Positions 37,835 to 46,233 of a stretch of 64,000 bases of DNA are shown here, piece by piece. Source of the DNA: Nocardiopsis coralli (GTDB lineage Bacteria; Actinomycetota; Actinomycetes; Streptosporangiales; Streptosporangiaceae); contig NZ_JADBGI010000027.1 of assembly GCF_014892575.1 (NCBI RefSeq), positions 1 to 64,000 of the forward strand, written 5' to 3'. The notes under the pieces are model-generated. The model did no database searches, had not been told where the DNA came from, and worked only from the letters and a program-made list of their open reading frames with translations. Numbering within the stretch: the first letter of the stretch is position 1; each line of letters begins with the position of its first letter. The position numbers and the translations under genes were made by a program.

Positions 37835-39142
37835 GTGCCCCGTCCCCCGCATCCCCACTCCCCCTCCCCCGGCAGACACACCGCGCTCCGCAAGACCCTC
37901 GTTCCCGTCGCCCTGGGTGCGCTCCTGGCCGGCACGCTCGGCACCGGCAGCGCCACCGCGGCGCAGGAGGACGACCCCGGCCTCGTGCGCGTCTCAGGTG
38001 CCGAGACGGCCGCCGACCGTACGGAGATCGCCGGAACCGGTGTGTCCATCGATCTCGTCGAGGAGGACGGCACCCTCCTGGCCACCGCCACCCCCGACGA
38101 CGTCGACGAGATCACCGAGCTCGGTTACGGCGTCGACAGCGTGCAGCTCCCCGCCGAGGCGATGCACCCCGACCCCGGTTACACCAGTTATCCCGAGGTC
38201 GTGGAACAGGTCGACGCCCTGGCCGCCGAGTACCCCGACCTGGTGCACACCGAGGTCTACGGACAGTCCTACGAGGGCCGCGACCTGGTGGCGGTCCGCA
38301 TCAGCGACGACGCCGCGGTCGACCAGGACCGGCCCGAGGTCCTGTTCACGCACTCCCAGCACGCCCGCGAGCCGCTGACGGTCGAGATGGCGCTCCACAT
38401 CATGGAGATGCTGACCGAGGGCCACGGTTCCGACGAGCAGATCACCGAGCTCCTGGAGACCCGCGAGATCTGGGTCCTGCCCAACACCAACCCCGACGGC
38501 ACCGAGTTCGACCAGTCCGAGGATGCCTGGCAGGACTGGCGCAAGACCCGGGAGCCCAACGAGGGGTCGGACGCCCTGGGCACCGACATGAACCGCAACT
38601 GGGCCTACAACTGGGGCTGCTGCAACGGTTCCTCGGACGACCCGGAGTCCATCACCTACCGGGGCCACGCACCCGAGTCGGCCACCGAGGTCGAGGCGCT
38701 CGCGGATTTCGTGCGCGGTCGCGAGGCGGACGGCGAGCAGCAGATCACCACGGCGATCGACTTCCACACCTTCGGCGAGCTCGTGCTGTGGCCGTTCGGC
38801 CACACCTACGACGAGGTCACCGACGGCATGATCCAGGACGAGTACGACACCCACCAGGCACTCGGCGAGCTGATGGCCGAGTCGAACGGGTACACGCCGC
38901 AGCAGTCCAGCGACCTGTACATCACCGACGGGTCGATCAACGACTGGCTCTGGGCCGACCAGGGCATCGTCAACTTCACTTTCGAGATGTACCCGAGCTC
39001 GATGGACGACGGCGGTTTCTACCCGCCCTCCGACGTCATCGAGGAGGAGACCGCGCGCAACGAGGAGCCGGTGCTGGACCTGCTCGGCTACGCGGACTGC
39101 CCGTACCGGATCATCGGCGAGGAGGAGACCTACTGCGGCTGA
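37835..39142 (+). CDS. Secreted zinc carboxypeptidase, M14 family
   Basis: The 435-residue exported metallopeptidase has a Sec signal ending near SATAA (about residue 43), a propeptide, and the M14 catalytic domain. The zinc site is HARE (His176, Glu179) with the third ligand His311 in AIDFHTFGELV; Glu384 in FTFEMYP is the catalytic base. DMNRNW supplies the substrate-carboxylate Arg. GTG at 37835 is chosen for the AAGGAGG four bases upstream. It probably degrades extracellular peptides; A versus B specificity is not predictable. Single gene. Confidence 0.92.
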   Translation: MPRPPHPHSPSPGRHTALRKTLVPVALGALLAGTLGTGSATAAQEDDPGLVRVSGAETAADRTEIAGTGVSIDLVEEDGTLLATATPDDVDEITELGYGVDSVQLPAEAMHPDPGYTSYPEVVEQVDALAAEYPDLVHTEVYGQSYEGRDLVAVRISDDAAVDQDRPEVLFTHSQHAREPLTVEMALHIMEMLTEGHGSDEQITELLETREIWVLPNTNPDGTEFDQSEDAWQDWRKTREPNEGSDALGTDMNRNWAYNWGCCNGSSDDPESITYRGHAPESATEVEALADFVRGREADGEQQITTAIDFHTFGELVLWPFGHTYDEVTDGMIQDEYDTHQALGELMAESNGYTPQQSSDLYITDGSINDWLWADQGIVNFTFEMYPSSMDDGGFYPPSDVIEEETARNEEPVLDLLGYADCPYRIIGEEETYCG

Positions 39143-39240
39143 TCCCCCGCTCCCCGTGAGGGCGCCGGCCCCACGGGGAGGCCCTCCGCCCCCAGCACGG
39201 ACGAGGTGCCGTCGGAGCGGATCCCTGATACTCATCGACC

Positions 39241-39558
39241 ATGACACTGCGTTCGATGCAGGAGCTCCTGTCCGACTTCGCCGAACACCGTGAGTGGGAA
39301 CAGTTCCACACCCCCAAGAACCTGGCCATGGCTCTGACGGGTGAGGCGGGAGAGCTCGCCGCCGAGTTCCAATGGCTCACCCCTGAGCAGTCCGCGGACG
39401 TGATGGCGGACCCCCGGCACGCGCGTGCGGTCCGCCACGAGATGGCCGACGTGCTGTCCTATCTCCTGCGGCTGGCGGACGTTCTGGACGTCGATCTGGA
39501 GCAGGCACTGCGTGAGAAGGTCGACCTCAATGCGCTCAAGTACCCGGGACGGACGTGA
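39241..39558 (+). CDS. MazG-like nucleotide pyrophosphohydrolase (dCTPase type)
   Basis: The 105-residue all-alpha NTP pyrophosphatase matches the MazG/DCTPP1 group: FHTPKNLAMALTGEAGELAAEFQW gives the first ExxE helix and RHEMADVLSYLLRLADVLDVDL the ExxD helix that bind magnesium. The family removes pyrophosphate from dCTP or modified nucleotides. The ATG begins MTLRSMQELL. The following antitoxin-like gene starts within its stop (GTGA), so the two are translationally coupled. Confidence 0.88.
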   Translation: MTLRSMQELLSDFAEHREWEQFHTPKNLAMALTGEAGELAAEFQWLTPEQSADVMADPRHARAVRHEMADVLSYLLRLADVLDVDLEQALREKVDLNALKYPGRT

Positions 39559-39758
39559 GCGAGGTCCTGATCGACATCGACGAAACGGCGTTGGCCCGCG
39601 CCGCGGAGCTGCTCGGCACCACGGAGCCGAGCGAGACGGTCGGCTCCGCCCTCCGGGTGATCATCTCCGGCGACCGCGCCTCCGCACTCGCAGAGATGCG
39701 AAGACTCGTCGCGGAAGGCGCCCTCGACATCCACGTACTACGCGACAAGCGCCGCTGA
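39555..39758 (+). CDS. VapB-like antitoxin, no toxin partner visible
   Basis: The 67-residue protein begins VLIDIDETALARAAELLGT and continues ETVGSALRVII, the ribbon-helix-helix pattern of VapB-type antitoxins that repress transcription and neutralise VapC. No VapC PIN-domain gene follows: only about 100 bp and a terminator separate it from gcl on the other strand. It overlaps the MazG-like gene by 4 bp. It may be an orphan regulator or a remnant of a toxin-antitoxin pair. Confidence 0.75.
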   Translation: MSEVLIDIDETALARAAELLGTTEPSETVGSALRVIISGDRASALAEMRRLVAEGALDIHVLRDKRR

Positions 39759-39783
39759 CGGCACTGAGTCGTGAGGACACGTG

Positions 39784-39814
39784 TGGGCCCGGCGGTCGGT
39801 GACCGCCGGGCCCA
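39784..39814. terminator. Bidirectional hairpin terminator
   Basis: A perfect 14-bp inverted repeat with a 3-base loop (arms TGGGCCCGGCGGTC / GACCGCCGGGCCCA) between the antitoxin-like gene and convergent gcl. Confidence 0.82.
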
Positions 39815-39861
39815 TCGTGCGGGGCACCAAGTTGCCGACTTCCGTGCCCCGGGTCAGGGGA

Positions 39862-41577
39862 TCAGGCGCCGGGGAGCGGCTCGAACTCCTTGACGGCGTC
39901 GATGGAGGGACCGTGCGGGGTGTTGGCCTCGCGCTCGATCATGATCTCCACCAGCACCGGACGCGAGGTGTTCCGGGCCTCCTTGCGCGCCCACTCCAGG
40001 GCGTCGCGGACCTCGGCCGGGTCGATCACGCGGCGCCCGGAGCAGCCGTAGGCCTCCATGATCTTGACGTTGTCCGTACCGAAGTCGTCGTAGTGGATGT
40101 CGACCTCGAAGTTCATGTCGAACGGGATCTCGGCCTGGCGGATCAGGCCCAGGTACTCGTTGTTCAGCATGATCAGCACGTACGGAACGTCGTACTGGGC
40201 GGCCACGGCCAGTTCCTCGACCATGTACTGGAAGCTGTAGTCGCCCACGACACCGACGACCTCCGCGTCGGGTTCGGTGTCCTTGAGCGCCTTCTTCACG
40301 CCGATCGCCGCAGGGATCTCCCAGCCGAGCGGGCCGGCCTGCCCGCAGATCTGGTAGTGGCGAGGCTTGTGGGCCTTCTGGTGCTGGCCGCCCCAGATCT
40401 GGTAGAGGCCGATGGCGGTGACGAAGTAGGTGTCCTCGTCGAAGACCTCGTTGATCTCCTTGTACACACGGGGCGCCTTGACCGGCGTGGCGTCGAAGTC
40501 CTCGCGACGGGTCATCGTCGAGCGCAGTTCGACGACACGCTCGCGCCAGGCGCCGACCTGTGCGGTGGCGTTGCGGCGCTTGGCCTCGGCGAGGATCTCG
40601 CGCAGGAACACCCGGGCGTCGGAGACCACACCGAGGTCGGGTTCGAAGACCCGACCGATCTGCGTGGCCTCGATGTCGACGTGGATGAAGCGGCGCTCAC
40701 CGCGGTAGACGTCGATCTGGCCGGTGTGCCGGTCGGCGAAGCGCGCCCCGACCGCCAGCACCAGGTCCGACTCCAGGAACGAGGCGTTGCCGTAACGCTG
40801 GGAGGTCTGCACACCGGTCATACCGGAGTACAGCGGCGAGTCCTCGTCGAAGGAGCCCTTGCCCATGAGGGTGACCTGTACGGGCACCTGCAGGTACTCG
40901 GCCAGGGCCCGCAGGTCGTCGGAGGCATCGGCGGTGATGACACCCCCGCCGGCCAGCAGCAGCGGGCGCTCGGCCTCCAGGAGCATGTCGAGGGCGCGCT
41001 CGACCCGCGGACGGTGCGGCAGCACGGTGTTGCGCTGGAGCGGGGCGTCCAGGGCGGCGTCGTACTCGATCATCTGCTGCGCCACGTCGAGCGGGATGTC
41101 GACGAGCACCGGGCCGGGACGCCCCTCCTGGGCGATGCGGAAGGCCTCGCGGAAGACCCACGGGGCGGTCGCGGCCTCCTTGATCTGCACGGCCCACTTG
41201 GTGACGGGCTTGGCGATCTCGACGATGTCGACCGCCTGGAAGCCCTCCTTGTCGAGCAGGTCGGTGCGCTGCTGACCGGTGATGCACACCATCGGGACGG
41301 AGTCGGCGATGGCGGTGTAGAGGCCGGTGATCATGTTCGTGCCGGCCGGGCCGGAGGTGCCGATGGCCACGCCGACCTTGCCGGTGGTGCGCGACCAGCC
41401 GTCGGCCATGTGGGTGGCGCCCTCTTCGTGGCGGACGATGAGGTGCTCGATCCCGCCGACCTGCTCCATCGCCTTGTAGAGCGGCAGGATGGCGGCGCCG
41501 GGGCAGCCGAAGGCGGTGTCGACGCCCTCGTCCTTGAGAACCTCCACGACCGCGTTCATCGCGGGCATCTGTGGCAT
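39862..41577 (-). CDS. gcl: Glyoxylate carboligase (tartronate-semialdehyde synthase), Glu51 variant
   Basis: This 571-residue ThDP enzyme should join two glyoxylates into tartronate semialdehyde, releasing CO2. It aligns along its length with E. coli Gcl: AFGCPGAAILPLYKAM, IGTSGPAGTNMITGLY, AKPVTKWAV, YGNASFLESDLV, the ThDP motif GDYSFQYMVEELAVAAQYDVPY, and NNEYLGLIRQ. The E. coli enzyme is known for Val51 where other ThDP enzymes have Glu; this protein has Glu51 (RHEEGATH). ATG at 41577 follows GAAGGG. glxR and hyi upstream support the assignment, but another acyloin synthase activity is possible. Confidence 0.82.
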   Translation of the reverse strand: MPQMPAMNAVVEVLKDEGVDTAFGCPGAAILPLYKAMEQVGGIEHLIVRHEEGATHMADGWSRTTGKVGVAIGTSGPAGTNMITGLYTAIADSVPMVCITGQQRTDLLDKEGFQAVDIVEIAKPVTKWAVQIKEAATAPWVFREAFRIAQEGRPGPVLVDIPLDVAQQMIEYDAALDAPLQRNTVLPHRPRVERALDMLLEAERPLLLAGGGVITADASDDLRALAEYLQVPVQVTLMGKGSFDEDSPLYSGMTGVQTSQRYGNASFLESDLVLAVGARFADRHTGQIDVYRGERRFIHVDIEATQIGRVFEPDLGVVSDARVFLREILAEAKRRNATAQVGAWRERVVELRSTMTRREDFDATPVKAPRVYKEINEVFDEDTYFVTAIGLYQIWGGQHQKAHKPRHYQICGQAGPLGWEIPAAIGVKKALKDTEPDAEVVGVVGDYSFQYMVEELAVAAQYDVPYVLIMLNNEYLGLIRQAEIPFDMNFEVDIHYDDFGTDNVKIMEAYGCSGRRVIDPAEVRDALEWARKEARNTSRPVLVEIMIEREANTPHGPSIDAVKEFEPLPGA

Positions 41578-41584
41578 GGCTGGT

Positions 41585-41731
41585 GAACCCTTCAGTGCTA
41601 GGGGTGCTGCTGGTGCTAGGGGTGGTGCGGGTGCAAGGGGTGGGTCGCCGGGCGGCTGCCCGGGGCGGTCCCGGGGGAACCGGGGCCGGGGCCCGCACGG
41701 GCCGCGGGTCCTCGGGTGCGGCCAACACCCG
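41585..41731. repeat. Two-part repeat, copy B (R1 + R2) in the glxR-gcl gap
   Basis: R1 (41585-41604) and R2 (41714-41731) are exact copies of the elements at 37458 and 37508. In gcl orientation R2 comes first, then the 18-bp iterons, then R1 containing the GAAGGG ribosome site. The whole glxR-gcl gap is about 180 bp and consists mainly of this structure. Confidence 0.7.
41595..41648. repeat. Three 18-bp tandem repeats before gcl
   Basis: Units start at 41595, 41613 and 41631. Each opens with GTGCTAGGGG or GTGCAAGGGG (plus strand) and then diverges. They sit 18 to 71 bases upstream of the gcl ATG, touching its ribosome site, so they could be operator iterons or an RNA element. Confidence 0.65.
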
Positions 41732-41756
41732 GGGGCGGCGCGGCGGGCCGGTCCGG

Positions 41757-42644
41757 TCAGTGCTTGCGGCCGGAGAGCTCCTCGACGAGCTTCAGGAGTG
41801 CGGAGTGGTCGAGGTCCCCGTGGCCCTGACGGTTCAGGGAGCCGACGAGCTGGGCGACCTGCGCCCCGAGCGGGACGGTGACGCCCGAGGTCCGCGCGGC
41901 GTCGGTGACGATGCGCAGGTCCTTGTCGTGCAGGGCGATCCGGAAACCGGGCTGGAAGTTGCGCTCGCGCATGGCCTCGCCCTTGCGCTGCAGGACGGTG
42001 CTGCCGGCGAGCCCGCCGCCCAGGACCTCCAGGCCGGGGCCGGTCTCCACACCGTGCGCCTCGAGGAACACCAGGGCCTCGGCGAGGAGCTGGAGGTGTC
42101 CGGCGACGATGAGCTGGTTGGCGGCCTTGACGGTCTGTCCGGCGCCGTGCGGGCCCACGAGGACGGGGGTCTTGCCGAGCACGTCGAAGACCGGCCGCGC
42201 GGTGTCGAAGTCGGCCTGCTCGCCGCCGACCATGATCGAGAGGGCGCCCTCGATCGCACCGGCCTCGCCGCCGCTGACGGGGGCGTCGAGCACCTTGAGC
42301 CCGCGCTCCTGGCCCTGCTGGGCGAGCGTGCGGGACACGTCCGGGCGGATCGTGCTCATGTCGATGACGAGGGTGCCGGGCCGGGCGTGGGAGAAGACGC
42401 CGCCCTCGCCGGCGAGGAGCGCCTCGACGTCCGGGGAGTCGGGAAGCATCGTGATGACGGCGTCGGCGTCGGCGACCGCGTCGGCGACGCTGTCGGCACC
42501 GACCCCGCCGTCGGCGACGAGCGCGTCGACCTTGCCGCGGCTGCGGTTGTGGCCGGTGACGGTGTAACCGGCGCGGACGAGGTTGCGGGCCATGGGCAGG
42601 CCCATGATGCCCAGTCCGACGAACGCGATCTTCTGCAGGGCCAT
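41757..42644 (-). CDS. glxR: 2-hydroxy-3-oxopropionate reductase (tartronate semialdehyde reductase)
   Basis: This 295-residue beta-hydroxyacid dehydrogenase reduces tartronate semialdehyde to D-glycerate. The Rossmann motif FVGLGIMGLPMARNLVRAG, the substrate motif LDAPVSGGEAGAIEGALSIMVGG and the catalytic Lys in GAGQTVKAANQLIVAG are all present. It lies between hyi and gcl on the same strand (116 bp after hyi, about 180 bp before gcl). HIBADH relatives share the fold; context picks the substrate. Confidence 0.9.
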   Translation of the reverse strand: MALQKIAFVGLGIMGLPMARNLVRAGYTVTGHNRSRGKVDALVADGGVGADSVADAVADADAVITMLPDSPDVEALLAGEGGVFSHARPGTLVIDMSTIRPDVSRTLAQQGQERGLKVLDAPVSGGEAGAIEGALSIMVGGEQADFDTARPVFDVLGKTPVLVGPHGAGQTVKAANQLIVAGHLQLLAEALVFLEAHGVETGPGLEVLGGGLAGSTVLQRKGEAMRERNFQPGFRIALHDKDLRIVTDAARTSGVTVPLGAQVAQLVGSLNRQGHGDLDHSALLKLVEELSGRKH

Positions 42645-42760
42645 GGTGTCCCCTCTCGTGGCTGTGGTGGCTGTGGTCGTGTGCGGGTGCGGAGTGGGCC
42701 GGGGCGGGTTCGGCGCGGCCGCCCGGGCGTCGGGCGGGTCCGGCCGGGTCCGGTTCGGGC

Positions 42761-43558
42761 TCAGCGGATCCAGCCGAAGCTCTCGGCGCTGGGCACGGTG
42801 GGCTTGTACTCGAGGCCGACGGGGCCGCTGTACCCGTTGGCCTGGGAGTCGGCGAGCAGGGCGTCCAGGGGCAGGTCGCCGGTGCCGGGTTCGCCGCGGC
42901 CGGGGGCGTCTGCGATCTGGATGTGGCCGAACTCGGCGGCGTGGTCGCGCACGACCCGCGCGACGTCGTCACCGTTCACGGCCAGGTGGAAGAAGTCGGC
43001 GAGGAAGGCGACGTTGTCGGCCCCGGCCTTGCGCGCCTCCTCGACGAAGGCGAGCCCGTCGGCGGCCGTCTTGAGGGGGTAGTCGTCGGCGCCGCTGATG
43101 GGTTCGATGAGCACGGTGCCCCCGACGCGGGCGACGGCCTCGGCGGCGGCGACGGTGTTCTCGAGCGCGGTGCGGTGCTGCTCGGCGGGGTCGGCCCAGT
43201 CCTGGGTGCGGCCGTAGAGGGCGTTGAACCCGGTGGCGCCGGTGCGCTCGGCGATCTGCGCGACGAGTTCGGTGTTGGCGCGGAACTCGGCGATGCGGTC
43301 GGGGTGGCTGAGCACGCCGCGGTCCGGGCCGGGCAGCTGTCCGGCGAAGAAGTTGAGCCCGGTCAGGCGCACGCCGGCGTTCTCGATGGCGGCGACGAAG
43401 GCGTCGATGTCGGCCTGGGGCGGGGTGGCGGTCTCGAAGGGCCACCAGAACTCGACGGCGTCGAAGCCGGCCTCGCGGGCGGCGCGCGGACGCTCGTTGA
43501 CCGGCAGCTCGGTGAACAGCAGGGAGCAGTTCACGGTGTAGCCGAGGGTGTGGCTCAT
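42761..43558 (-). CDS. hyi: Hydroxypyruvate isomerase
   Basis: The 265-residue AP-endonuclease-2-type TIM-barrel enzyme interconverts hydroxypyruvate and tartronate semialdehyde. YTVNCSLLFTELP, GFDAVEFWWPFE, LNFFAGQLPGPDRG, LIEPISGADDYPL and the late HIQIADAPGRGEPGTG match the Hyi/OtnI group and its acidic and His metal ligands. ATG at 43558 follows AAGGGAG. First gene of hyi-glxR-gcl; an IclR-like box sits 14-28 bp upstream. Confidence 0.9.
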   Translation of the reverse strand: MSHTLGYTVNCSLLFTELPVNERPRAAREAGFDAVEFWWPFETATPPQADIDAFVAAIENAGVRLTGLNFFAGQLPGPDRGVLSHPDRIAEFRANTELVAQIAERTGATGFNALYGRTQDWADPAEQHRTALENTVAAAEAVARVGGTVLIEPISGADDYPLKTAADGLAFVEEARKAGADNVAFLADFFHLAVNGDDVARVVRDHAAEFGHIQIADAPGRGEPGTGDLPLDALLADSQANGYSGPVGLEYKPTVPSAESFGWIR

Positions 43559-43571
43559 GGCGACTCCCTTA

Positions 43572-43586
43572 TTTCGTGATGTGGAA
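43572..43586. promoter_or_regulatory. IclR-like box upstream of hyi
   Basis: TTTCGTGATGTGGAA has the TTC...GAA ends and central AT of a weak palindrome and resembles elements at 55075, 55096 and 55179 next to the window's iclR gene. The rest of the 43559-43940 divergent gap holds no gene; it contains the uraD promoter at its far end. Confidence 0.45.
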
Positions 43587-43799
43587 TCTACTTTTCACTT
43601 TGAGGAATGACTTGAGTGTGCGCCGGGCCACCGGCACCTGTCAAGCACGAGCCCGGACCGACTTGGCGCTCCACTCGCTCGGCGCCCGACCCCAGACGTC
43701 ACATCCGTGTCATGAGCCCCGCACAGACCAGCAACTTCACTGGTTCTTCATGGGAAGACACAGATGGCGCAGTTTCTCGCCGGGATCCTCTTGCGGGTG

Positions 43800-43851
43800 T
43801 TGACAAGATCACACGGTCGTCGACTAGAGTCCCTCCAATCCGTAATACGGA
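43800..43851 (+). promoter_or_regulatory. uraD operon promoter with palindromic operator
   Basis: TTGACA (43800-43805) and TAGAGT (43825-43830) are 19 bp apart, a little long. Immediately downstream lies the perfect palindrome TCCGTA-A-TACGGA (43839-43851), flanked to read TTTCCGTATTACGGATT on the other strand. The position over the start site suits a repressor, most likely the IclR protein encoded at 55.2 kb. Confidence 0.6.
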
Positions 43852-43940
43852 AACGCCAATCTGCACTACGAAATCACCGACCGGTCCGAGCCATACGGCC
43901 CTCCGCGGACCGGGACCGGTCGGCCCGGGAGACGACACAC

Positions 43941-44495
43941 ATGCCCGAGAGCACTCCACGCGGCGGGGACACCGACCCCGACCCGGGTCTGTCGCGCCTC
44001 AACGCGCTCACCGCCGAGGACCTGCGCACCGAGCTCGAACAGTGCCTCGACATCGAGCGCTGGGTGAAGGCCCTGGCCGCCGAAGCACCCTTCGCCGACC
44101 GCGAGACCCTCCTGGCCCGCGCGGACGCCCACGCGCGCGCGATCACCGGTGAGGAAGTGGCCGGGGCCCTGGCCCGCCACCCGCGCATCGGTGAGAAGGC
44201 CAAGGGCAAGGGCACCGAGGCCAACTGGTCACGCGGGGAGCAGTCCGCCTTCGCCTCCGGCAGCGACGACGCCACCGCACGGGTGCAGCGCGTCTTCGCC
44301 TTCGGGCAGGAGGAGTACGAGGACCGTTTCGGGCAGATCTACCTCGTGTGCGCCAGCGGCCGCGGACCCCGCGACCTGCTGGCCGACCTGGTCGAGCGCC
44401 TGTACAACGACCGCGACACCGAACTGGCGGTGGTCGGCGACGAACTGCGCAAGATCGCCGGCCTGCGCCTGGTCAAACTCCTGGAGTCCGTATGA
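43941..44495 (+). CDS. uraD: OHCU decarboxylase
   Basis: The 184-residue all-helical enzyme decarboxylates 2-oxo-4-hydroxy-4-carboxy-5-ureidoimidazoline to S-allantoin. It has the conserved HPRIGEKA (catalytic His region), the WSRGEQSAF segment and a C-terminal FGQIYLVCASGRGPRDLL. ATG at 43941 fits GGGAGA upstream. It overlaps uraH by 4 bp (ATGA). Confidence 0.93.
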   Translation: MPESTPRGGDTDPDPGLSRLNALTAEDLRTELEQCLDIERWVKALAAEAPFADRETLLARADAHARAITGEEVAGALARHPRIGEKAKGKGTEANWSRGEQSAFASGSDDATARVQRVFAFGQEEYEDRFGQIYLVCASGRGPRDLLADLVERLYNDRDTELAVVGDELRKIAGLRLVKLLESV

Positions 44496-44836
44496 GCCAC
44501 GTGACCACCCACATCCTCGACGCCTCGCTGGGCCTGCCCGCTCGCGAGGTCCCGGTGCGCCTGGAGGCCGCCGCCGACCGGGAGCGCACCTCCTGGAAGC
44601 CGGTCGCCGAAGGCCGCACCAACGACGACGGGCGCGTGCCCGACCTGGGCCCCGACCAGCTCGAGGCCGGGTACTACCGGATCGTCTTCGACACCGGCGC
44701 CTACTTCGACTCCCTCGGGCAGCGGGCCTTCTACCCCGAGGTGACGATCGTCTTCGACCTCGCCGAGGAGGACCGCCACTACCACGTGCCGATCCTGCTC
44801 AACCGCTACAGCTACACGACCTACCGGGGCTCCTGA
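44492..44836 (+). CDS. uraH: 5-hydroxyisourate hydrolase (transthyretin-like)
   Basis: This 114-residue transthyretin-related enzyme hydrolyses 5-hydroxyisourate, the uricase product. Diagnostic features are HVTTHILDASLGLPA at the N-terminus (catalytic His), RTNDDGRVPDL, HYHVPILLNRYSYTTYRGS at the end, including the C-terminal YRGS tetrapeptide. It is coupled to uraD and lies 234 bp before uricase. Confidence 0.96.
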   Translation: MSHVTTHILDASLGLPAREVPVRLEAAADRERTSWKPVAEGRTNDDGRVPDLGPDQLEAGYYRIVFDTGAYFDSLGQRAFYPEVTIVFDLAEEDRHYHVPILLNRYSYTTYRGS

Positions 44837-45070
44837 GGGCCTGCTCGACGGGTGCACCGGCCCCACGCGGGTCCTGATCGCCCGGAGCCCCGGTACCGAC
44901 CGTCCGACACCGACGAAGGAGCCCCACCAGGTCCGAATCCCCCCAGGTGAGCCACCTGACCATCTTCGAGTGCGTGACAGGTCCTTCCGCACGACCGCAG
45001 CGGTCCTCCCTCGACGCACGGCGCATGGGCGCAAGTGATGACACGTATGCACACGGATGGAGAAACCCTG

Positions 45071-45967
45071 ATGGGCATCCGACTCGGAGACAACCAGTAC
45101 GGCAAGGCCGAGGTCCGCCTCGTCCACGTCAACCGCGACACCGACGTCCACCGGATCAAGGACCTCAACGTCACCTCGCAGCTGCAGGGGGACCTGGAGG
45201 ACGTCCACACCGTCGGCGACAACGCCAAGTGCCTGCCGACCGACACCCAGAAGAACACCGTCTACGCCAAGGCACGCGAGTGGGGCGGCACCGGCGCGAT
45301 CGAGGACTTCGCCCTGCGCCTGGCCCGGCACTTCGTGGACGAGCACGAGTACGTGTCCGGGGCCCGCCAGGAGGTCCAGGAGTACTCCTGGAACCGCATC
45401 AACACCGCGCACGGCCCGCACGACCACGCGTTCTCGCGGGACGGTGCCGAGACCCGCACCACCGTCATCCACAAGGACGGCGACCGCGAGTGGGTGGTCT
45501 CCGGCTTCGAGGCGCTGACCGTGCTCAAGTCCACGGGCTCGGAGTTCCACGGTTACCCGAAGACCAAGTACACCACCCTGCCGGAGACCGACGACCGGAT
45601 CCTGGCCACGGACGTGACCGCGCGCTGGCGTTACATCGGGGTCGACCACGACTACGACAAGGCCTACGCCGCCATCCGCGACCTGTGCCTGGAGGCCTTC
45701 GCGGAGACCCACAGCCTCGCCCTGCAGCAGACGCTGTACGAGATGGGCAAGGCGGTGCTGGAGGCGCGCCCCGAGGTCGCCGAGATCCGCTTCTCGATGC
45801 CGAACAACCACCACTTCCTGGTGGACCTGAGCCCGTTCGGCCTCGACAACCCGAACGAGGTCTTCTTCGCCGCCGACCGGCCCTACGGAAAGATCGAGGC
45901 CGTGGTCGAGCGCGACGACGCCCCCGACGCAGGCGACGCCTGGAAGAACGTGCCCGGCTTCGTGTAG
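45071..45967 (+). CDS. Uricase (urate oxidase)
   Basis: The 298-residue cofactor-free oxidase converts urate to 5-hydroxyisourate and H2O2. Tandem T-fold domains are visible with GKAEVRLVHVNRD (active-site Lys), TVGDNAKCLPTDTQKNTVYA (catalytic Thr), GFEALTVLKSTGSEFHGYPK, and the terminal MPNNHHFLVDLSPFGLDNPNEVF. ATG at 45071 behind GGAGA starts the conserved MGIRLGDNQYGKA. The 234-bp gap before it shows no gene. Part of the uraD-uraH-uricase-permease set. Confidence 0.96.
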   Translation: MGIRLGDNQYGKAEVRLVHVNRDTDVHRIKDLNVTSQLQGDLEDVHTVGDNAKCLPTDTQKNTVYAKAREWGGTGAIEDFALRLARHFVDEHEYVSGARQEVQEYSWNRINTAHGPHDHAFSRDGAETRTTVIHKDGDREWVVSGFEALTVLKSTGSEFHGYPKTKYTTLPETDDRILATDVTARWRYIGVDHDYDKAYAAIRDLCLEAFAETHSLALQQTLYEMGKAVLEARPEVAEIRFSMPNNHHFLVDLSPFGLDNPNEVFFAADRPYGKIEAVVERDDAPDAGDAWKNVPGFV

Positions 45968-46019
45968 GCCCTGCCGCTGCTCCCCGGGGTCCGCGCCCCG
46001 GGATCCCCCTCGTGTGACG

Positions 46020-46049
46020 ACGGGGTCCGCGCCCTCACGCGGTCCCCGT
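46020..46049. terminator. Hairpin downstream of uricase
   Basis: ACGGGGTCCGCG and CGCGGTCCCCGT pair at 11 of 12 positions around a 6-base loop, about 50 bp past the uricase stop. Confidence 0.6.
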
Positions 46050-46233
46050 CCTCCCCCTTGCCCCGGGAACGGGGAGCTGTGCCCGGCCCGCCCCGTCCGG
46101 CGGGCCTCCGGCCCCTCCGGCGTGCGCAAGAACGCCGCGCCGCGGGCCGATGCGTCACCGTACGGGCTCCTGCAGCCCGGAAATCCGGTCGCCGTAGCCG
46201 GCGGCCCTCCACCGCAAAGGCTGGTATCTGGCC

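Noticed and set aside
39555..39861. A VapC toxin gene downstream of the VapB-like antitoxin
   Set aside because: Only about 100 bp separate the antitoxin from convergent gcl and this space is filled by a terminator.
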